Shown piece by piece: positions 4,015-6,183 of a stretch of 6,183 nt of DNA (the stretch's first letter is position 1; the number at the start of each line of letters is the position of its first letter). The DNA lies in contig JAISSM010000015.1 in NCBI GenBank assembly GCA_031273075.1, positions 1 through 6,183 on the forward strand, written 5' to 3'. Under the pieces are notes generated by a model. It was not told the origin of the DNA, did no database searches, and saw nothing but the letters and a program-made list of their open reading frames with translations. Origin of the DNA: Rickettsiales bacterium (GTDB lineage: Bacteria > Pseudomonadota > Alphaproteobacteria > Rs-D84). The translations under genes and the position numbers were made by a program.

Positions 4015-4634
4015 GCAACCTGACCAAACGCGTTTTAACGTCCGCCGCGATCGTCGCCGTCATCGGCGCGGCGGCGCTTTTCGATTTGATACGGCCGCTC
4101 GCCGTCCTGATCGCGGTCGGAATGTGCGCCGAAGTCGTAATATGCAAAATAAAAACCAAAACAAAATTCGGCCCTGTTCTTTCTTCATTCTTCATTCTTC
4201 ATTCTTCATTGCTGATAACATCGGCCTATGCGGTCGGCGAAAAACCGTGGATATTGCTTTTGATGGCGATGATCATAATGTCGGCGGACACGGGCGCGTG
4301 GTTCTTCGGGCGTCGTTTCGGCGGCGATTTGATGTGGCGGGAACTAAGCCCCGGCAAAACATGGACGGGCCAGATCGCGGGGATATTGTGCGGAACGATG
4401 GCGTCGGTGATGTACGGACTTTTGGGCGCGGATACGTTTCTGCCCAGCCTTATGTGGATCGGCATGGGGGTCGCGCTGCTTTCCCAGTACGGGGATTTGA
4501 CGGCCAGCGCGATAAAGAGGAAACTCAACGTCAAGGACTTTGGAAATTGCCTGCCCGGCCACGGCGGCCTGATGGACAGATTCGACGGATGGATATTCGC
4601 GCTGCCCGTGGTGTGGCTTGCGATAATGGGATAA
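4011..4634 (+). CDS. cdsA: phosphatidate cytidylyltransferase (CDP-diacylglycerol synthase)
   Basis: 207 aa. It makes CDP-diacylglycerol from phosphatidic acid and CTP in the inner membrane, the entry to phospholipid synthesis. The C-terminal family signature is complete: S166, K169, R170, K175-D176, then PGHGGLMDRFDG at 182-193. The earlier SADTGAWFFGRRFGG and SPGKTWTG blocks also match. Hydrophobic segments lie near 9-45, 57-75, 78-95, 118-135, 142-158 and 195-206. It is about 50-70 residues shorter than typical proteobacterial CdsA, all from the N-terminal membrane region. There, residues 57-66 are encoded by heptamers (4181-4208), preceded by a Lys/Thr-rich stretch (KIKTKTK) unusual for this family. 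The catalytic half looks intact, so the gene may be functional with a remodelled N-terminus. It overlaps uppS by 4 bases and has little Shine-Dalgarno. Confidence 0.95.
   Translation: MSNLTKRVLTSAAIVAVIGAAALFDLIRPLAVLIAVGMCAEVVICKIKTKTKFGPVLSSFFILHSSLLITSAYAVGEKPWILLLMAMIIMSADTGAWFFGRRFGGDLMWRELSPGKTWTGQIAGILCGTMASVMYGLLGADTFLPSLMWIGMGVALLSQYGDLTASAIKRKLNVKDFGNCLPGHGGLMDRFDGWIFALPVVWLAIMG
4181..4208 (+). repeat. four perfect TTCTTCA heptamers within cdsA
   Basis: TTCTTCA repeats four times without a mismatch, followed by a degenerate unit TTGCTGA (4209-4215). In the cdsA frame it contributes to LSSFFILHSS (57-66). An A-rich stretch precedes it (4146-4166). Period 7 is the same as in the intergenic arrays. 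Confidence 0.9.
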
Positions 4635-4637
4635 AAA

Positions 4638-5660
4638 GTGCTGACAGTAATCGGACTTTTGATAATCATCGGCGCCGTGGTTGCGGTGCACGAGCTGGGG
4701 CACTTCATCGCCGCGCGGCTTGTCGGGGCGAAAGTCGACGTGTTCTCGATAGGATTCGGCCGCCCGATCGTAAAGTGGACGGACAGGAAGGGGACGGAGT
4801 GGCGCCTTGCGTGGATACCGTTGGGCGGTTTTGTCGGCATATACGGCCAGGACGAAATGTTCGACCGGAAAGCGTTCGAAAAACTTCCGAAGGAAAAAAA
4901 GATCGGACATTACCTTTCGCTTTCCGCGTGGAAACAGGCGGTCGTGATCGGCGCGGGCGTTTTCATGAATATGATTTTGGCGTGGACGATCTATACGGGA
5001 TTGCTTATGACGCCGCATAAGATTCAGCGTCCGGTGGTGGGGGAAAGCGCGGCGCTGGAAATCAAACCCGGCGATACGATCGTGCGGTTCAATGGAAAGA
5101 AAATAGAAACGTGGGGCGAAATGCTTACGGAAAAAGAGCTCGCGAAAGGCGAAGAAAATAACCTTCTGATATTAAGGGGGGAAAAATTGATCCGCGCGAA
5201 AATGCAAAGCGGACAGTGGGGGATTTTGCCGAACGCCGATAAAACCGAAATCATACGATACGGGCTCTTCGGCGCGATGGGAAGGGCGGCGACGGAATTG
5301 TGGACCCAGTCGAAATTGATGCTGACCGTATTGAAGCAAATCGCGATGGGCGAACGGTCGGCGAAACAGTTGGGCGGAATCATACGCATAGCGGACCTTG
5401 GCGGACGGGCGCTTGCGGCGGGATTCGCGGCGATGCTGACAATGATAGCCTTGGTGTCGATAAGCATAGGTATAGTTAATCTTTTGCCGTTTCCGGTGTT
5501 GGACGGCGGATTTTTGATGATATTGATAATAGAGGCGGCGACGGGAAGAAAACTTCAAGGCAGGGCGATGGATTGGGCGCTGAGGGCCGGCTGGGCCTTG
5601 CTGATCGCGCTGATATTGTTCACGATATGGAACGACCTCACCAACCTGATCAGGCATTGA
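4638..5660 (+). CDS. rseP: RIP zinc metalloprotease RseP (site-2 protease family)
   Basis: 340 aa, read from GTG 4638, three bases after the cdsA stop. GGGA at 4628-4631 is a weak ribosome site, so coupling to cdsA is likely. It is an inner-membrane protease that cuts within membrane segments; in other proteobacteria it releases sigma factors (RseA-sigmaE) and clears signal-peptide remnants. Visible: first membrane helix with HELGHF (zinc ligands H18, H22; catalytic E19), GFGRPI and IPLGGFV (60-66), the VFMNMILAW segment (108-116), one PDZ domain (about 133-198; GES...IKPGDTIVRFNGKKI), and NLLPFPVLDGG at 281-291 with the third ligand Asp289. With a single PDZ it is shorter than the two-PDZ E. 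coli protein (about 450 aa). dxr, often between cdsA and rseP, is absent, and bamA does not follow. Confidence 0.97.
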   Translation: MLTVIGLLIIIGAVVAVHELGHFIAARLVGAKVDVFSIGFGRPIVKWTDRKGTEWRLAWIPLGGFVGIYGQDEMFDRKAFEKLPKEKKIGHYLSLSAWKQAVVIGAGVFMNMILAWTIYTGLLMTPHKIQRPVVGESAALEIKPGDTIVRFNGKKIETWGEMLTEKELAKGEENNLLILRGEKLIRAKMQSGQWGILPNADKTEIIRYGLFGAMGRAATELWTQSKLMLTVLKQIAMGERSAKQLGGIIRIADLGGRALAAGFAAMLTMIALVSISIGIVNLLPFPVLDGGFLMILIIEAATGRKLQGRAMDWALRAGWALLIALILFTIWNDLTNLIRH

Positions 5661-5668
5661 AAAAAGTT

Positions 5669-5705
5669 CCCCTCTTTGGAGGGGTGGCGCGAAGCGCCGG
5701 GGTGG
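5669..5705. repeat. dispersed GC-rich double-hairpin repeat, copy B
   Basis: CCCCTC (5669-5674) pairs with GAGGGG (5679-5684). After a T, GGCGC (5686-5690) pairs with GCGCC (5694-5698) across GAA, and GGGGTGG follows. It has the same layout as copies at 1-46 and 6104-6140. It lies 8 bases after the rseP stop and has no T-run, so it is not a standard intrinsic terminator. Confidence 0.75.
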
Positions 5706-5707
5706 TC

Positions 5708-5762
5708 TTGTCATCCCGCGCCCCCTCTTCTCTTTTGTCATCCCGCGACTTGATCGCGGGAT
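5708..5762. repeat. GTCATCCCGCG repeats, one palindromic
   Basis: The 13-mer TTGTCATCCCGCG occurs at 5708-5720 and 5735-5747. The second continues into a palindrome, ATCCCGCGA (5740-5748) with TCGCGGGAT (5754-5762), loop CTTGA. This is a familiar alphaproteobacterial dispersed repeat style. The first copy appears to be a half element. Confidence 0.8.
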
Positions 5763-5777
5763 CCAGGTGATAAAGCC

Positions 5778-5816
5778 GTCGCGCTCCGCGCGACACATTA
5801 ATTGTTAACTGTTAAC
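5778..5816. repeat. GC hairpin plus heptamers of module 2
   Basis: GTCGCGC (5778-5784) and GCGCGAC (5788-5794) form a 7-bp stem with loop TCC. In-register 7-mers follow: CATTAAT (5796-5802), TGTTAAC (5803-5809), TGTTAAC (5810-5816). The order hairpin, heptamers, structured RNA matches module 1 (1206-1569). Confidence 0.7.
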
Positions 5817-5822
5817 TTCTCC

Positions 5823-5850
5823 TTGCTTTTCTTAGGCCTTTCATTATAAT
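5823..5850 (+). promoter_or_regulatory. possible promoter of structured-RNA copy 2
   Basis: A perfect -10 TATAAT (5845-5850) sits 16 bases after a weak -35 TTGCTT (5823-5828). Expected start about 5857, at the beginning of the conserved element. In copy 1 the aligned -10 is TTTATT (1323-1328) and no well-spaced -35 is seen, so only copy 2 has a convincing box. Confidence 0.45.
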
Positions 5851-5854
5851 ACGC

Positions 5855-6088
5855 CTTGAACCCACAGGGATGTGGCTTCGGGGCCTTGAAAAAGCCCATA
5901 GATAAACGCCGCGTAAAATTTACGCGTTGAATCCGCACGACAAAAAGAATCAGACGCGGAAGCGTCTTTTTTTGTCGCAAAACCCCGACCCGGGTCGGGG
6001 AGCCGTTGACCATATATTGAAAGTCAGCGGGGTCATCTTTATCTATGATTTTTTCAACTCCCTGACCGCCAACTCCTTGGCGGTTTTT
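5855..6088 (+). ncRNA. structured-RNA element, copy 2 (family not recognised)
   Basis: It has the same eight hairpins as copy 1. H1 CCACA/TGTGG 5862-5875 (identical). H2 5881-5897. H3 CGCGTA/TACGCG 5910-5926. H4 outer CGACAAAAA/TTTTTGTCG 5938-5946 with 5969-5977 and inner AGACGC/GCGTCT with a GGAA tetraloop 5952-5967. H5 CCCCGAC/GTCGGGG 5983-5989 with 5994-6000. H6 CCGTTGAC/GTCAGCGG 6003-6010 with 6023-6030 and the conserved 12-base loop. H7 6032-6036 with 6045-6049. H8 ACCGCC/GGCGGT then T5. It has a TATAAT box in front and an intrinsic terminator at its end, and no gene follows in the window, so it could be an independent RNA of about 232 nt. Flanks beyond about 6092 differ from copy 1. Confidence 0.7.
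6065..6088 (+). terminator. intrinsic terminator ending structured-RNA copy 2
   Basis: ACCGCC (6065-6070) and GGCGGT (6079-6084) with loop AACTCCTT, then a run of five T (6084-6088). The equivalent in copy 1 (1546-1569) has a 7-bp stem but only TTT. Confidence 0.7.
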
Positions 6089-6103
6089 GAATGTCGTCGT
6101 TGT

Positions 6104-6176
6104 CTCCCCCTCCTTGAGGGGGAGTGGCGCCTTCGGCGCCGAGGGGAAGCTCCCCTTCCCCTAAAACAGGGGAAGG
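6104..6176. repeat. dispersed GC-rich repeat, copy C, with a third hairpin
   Basis: CTCCCCCTC/GAGGGGGAG (6104-6112, 6116-6124) is identical to copy A. GGCGCC/GGCGCC (6126-6131, 6135-6140) holds loop TTC. A third hairpin, CCTTCCCCT (6154-6162) with AGGGGAAGG (6168-6176), follows. Copy A lacks the third hairpin. Confidence 0.8.
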
Positions 6177-6183
6177 CAGAGCA

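Noticed and set aside
4226..5018. Long minus-strand ORFs of 204 and 224 codons
   Set aside because: Antisense shadows of cdsA and rseP; composition follows the complementary codons.
3935..5020. 361-codon plus-strand ORF
   Set aside because: Out-of-frame shadow across uppS, cdsA and rseP; Arg/Gly/Asp-rich and without family motifs.
5172..5798. 208-codon minus-strand ORF
   Set aside because: Antisense to rseP and then runs through dispersed repeats; no motifs.
1..6183. tRNA, rRNA, IS transposase, integrase or replication origin
   Set aside because: No tRNA cloverleaf, rRNA stretch, transposase-like ORF or DnaA-box cluster was recognised on either strand by eye.

Overview
This window reads as chromosomal DNA of a mid-GC proteobacterium, most likely an uncultured alphaproteobacterium. 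The support is a UppS-CdsA-RseP run, an FtsB-type septum protein of alphaproteobacterial style, and abundant GC-rich palindromic repeats of the 'GTCATCCCGCG...' type. The taxonomic placement is inference. It carries a housekeeping backbone (dus, ftsB-like, frr, uppS, cdsA, rseP) cut by unusually dense small repeats.

Layout. Positions 1-190 (minus) hold the start of a tRNA-dihydrouridine synthase gene that runs into a dispersed GC-rich repeat at the window edge. It is divergent from an ftsB-like gene (208-534, plus). The two starts lie 17 bases apart around one symmetric -10 region, and both mRNAs look leaderless. ftsB-like converges on frr (1139-579, minus) across a bidirectional terminator. 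Positions 1188-1711 hold no recognised gene but contain a GC hairpin, an array of 7-bp repeats, a ~235-nt structured-RNA element (copy 1), a three-way-junction fold and a palindromic repeat. Then come a secreted cysteine-rich protein (1712-2224), a 15-codon ghost of a second secreted gene (2224-2271), an orphan ClpP-like protease (2333-3121), a 12-unit heptamer tract (3122-3205), and the operon uppS-cdsA-rseP (3271-5660). Positions 5661-6183 hold no recognised gene but contain dispersed repeats, a second GC hairpin/heptamer/structured-RNA module (copy 2, 5855-6088) and another copy of the edge repeat.

Most notable. (1) The two ~265-bp elements share eight helices. At least six helix positions changed on both sides so that pairing is kept, and the G-U pairs orient the RNA to the plus strand. 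I do not recognise the family. (2) Heptanucleotide repeats recur in at least six places. In two they lie inside genes and encode hydrophobic protein: the signal-peptide core of the secreted Cys-rich protein and a membrane segment of CdsA. In a third they supply the stop codon of frr. (3) A symmetric divergent promoter serves dus and ftsB.

How the genes fit together. uppS, cdsA and rseP are tightly packed (4-bp overlap, then a 3-base gap) and serve envelope biogenesis: undecaprenyl carrier synthesis, CDP-diacylglycerol synthesis and intramembrane proteolysis. The common proteobacterial order frr-uppS-cdsA-dxr-rseP-bamA is broken here. frr is inverted and about 2.1 kb from uppS, and dxr is absent between cdsA and rseP. 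The repeat-rich accessory block sits at that break.
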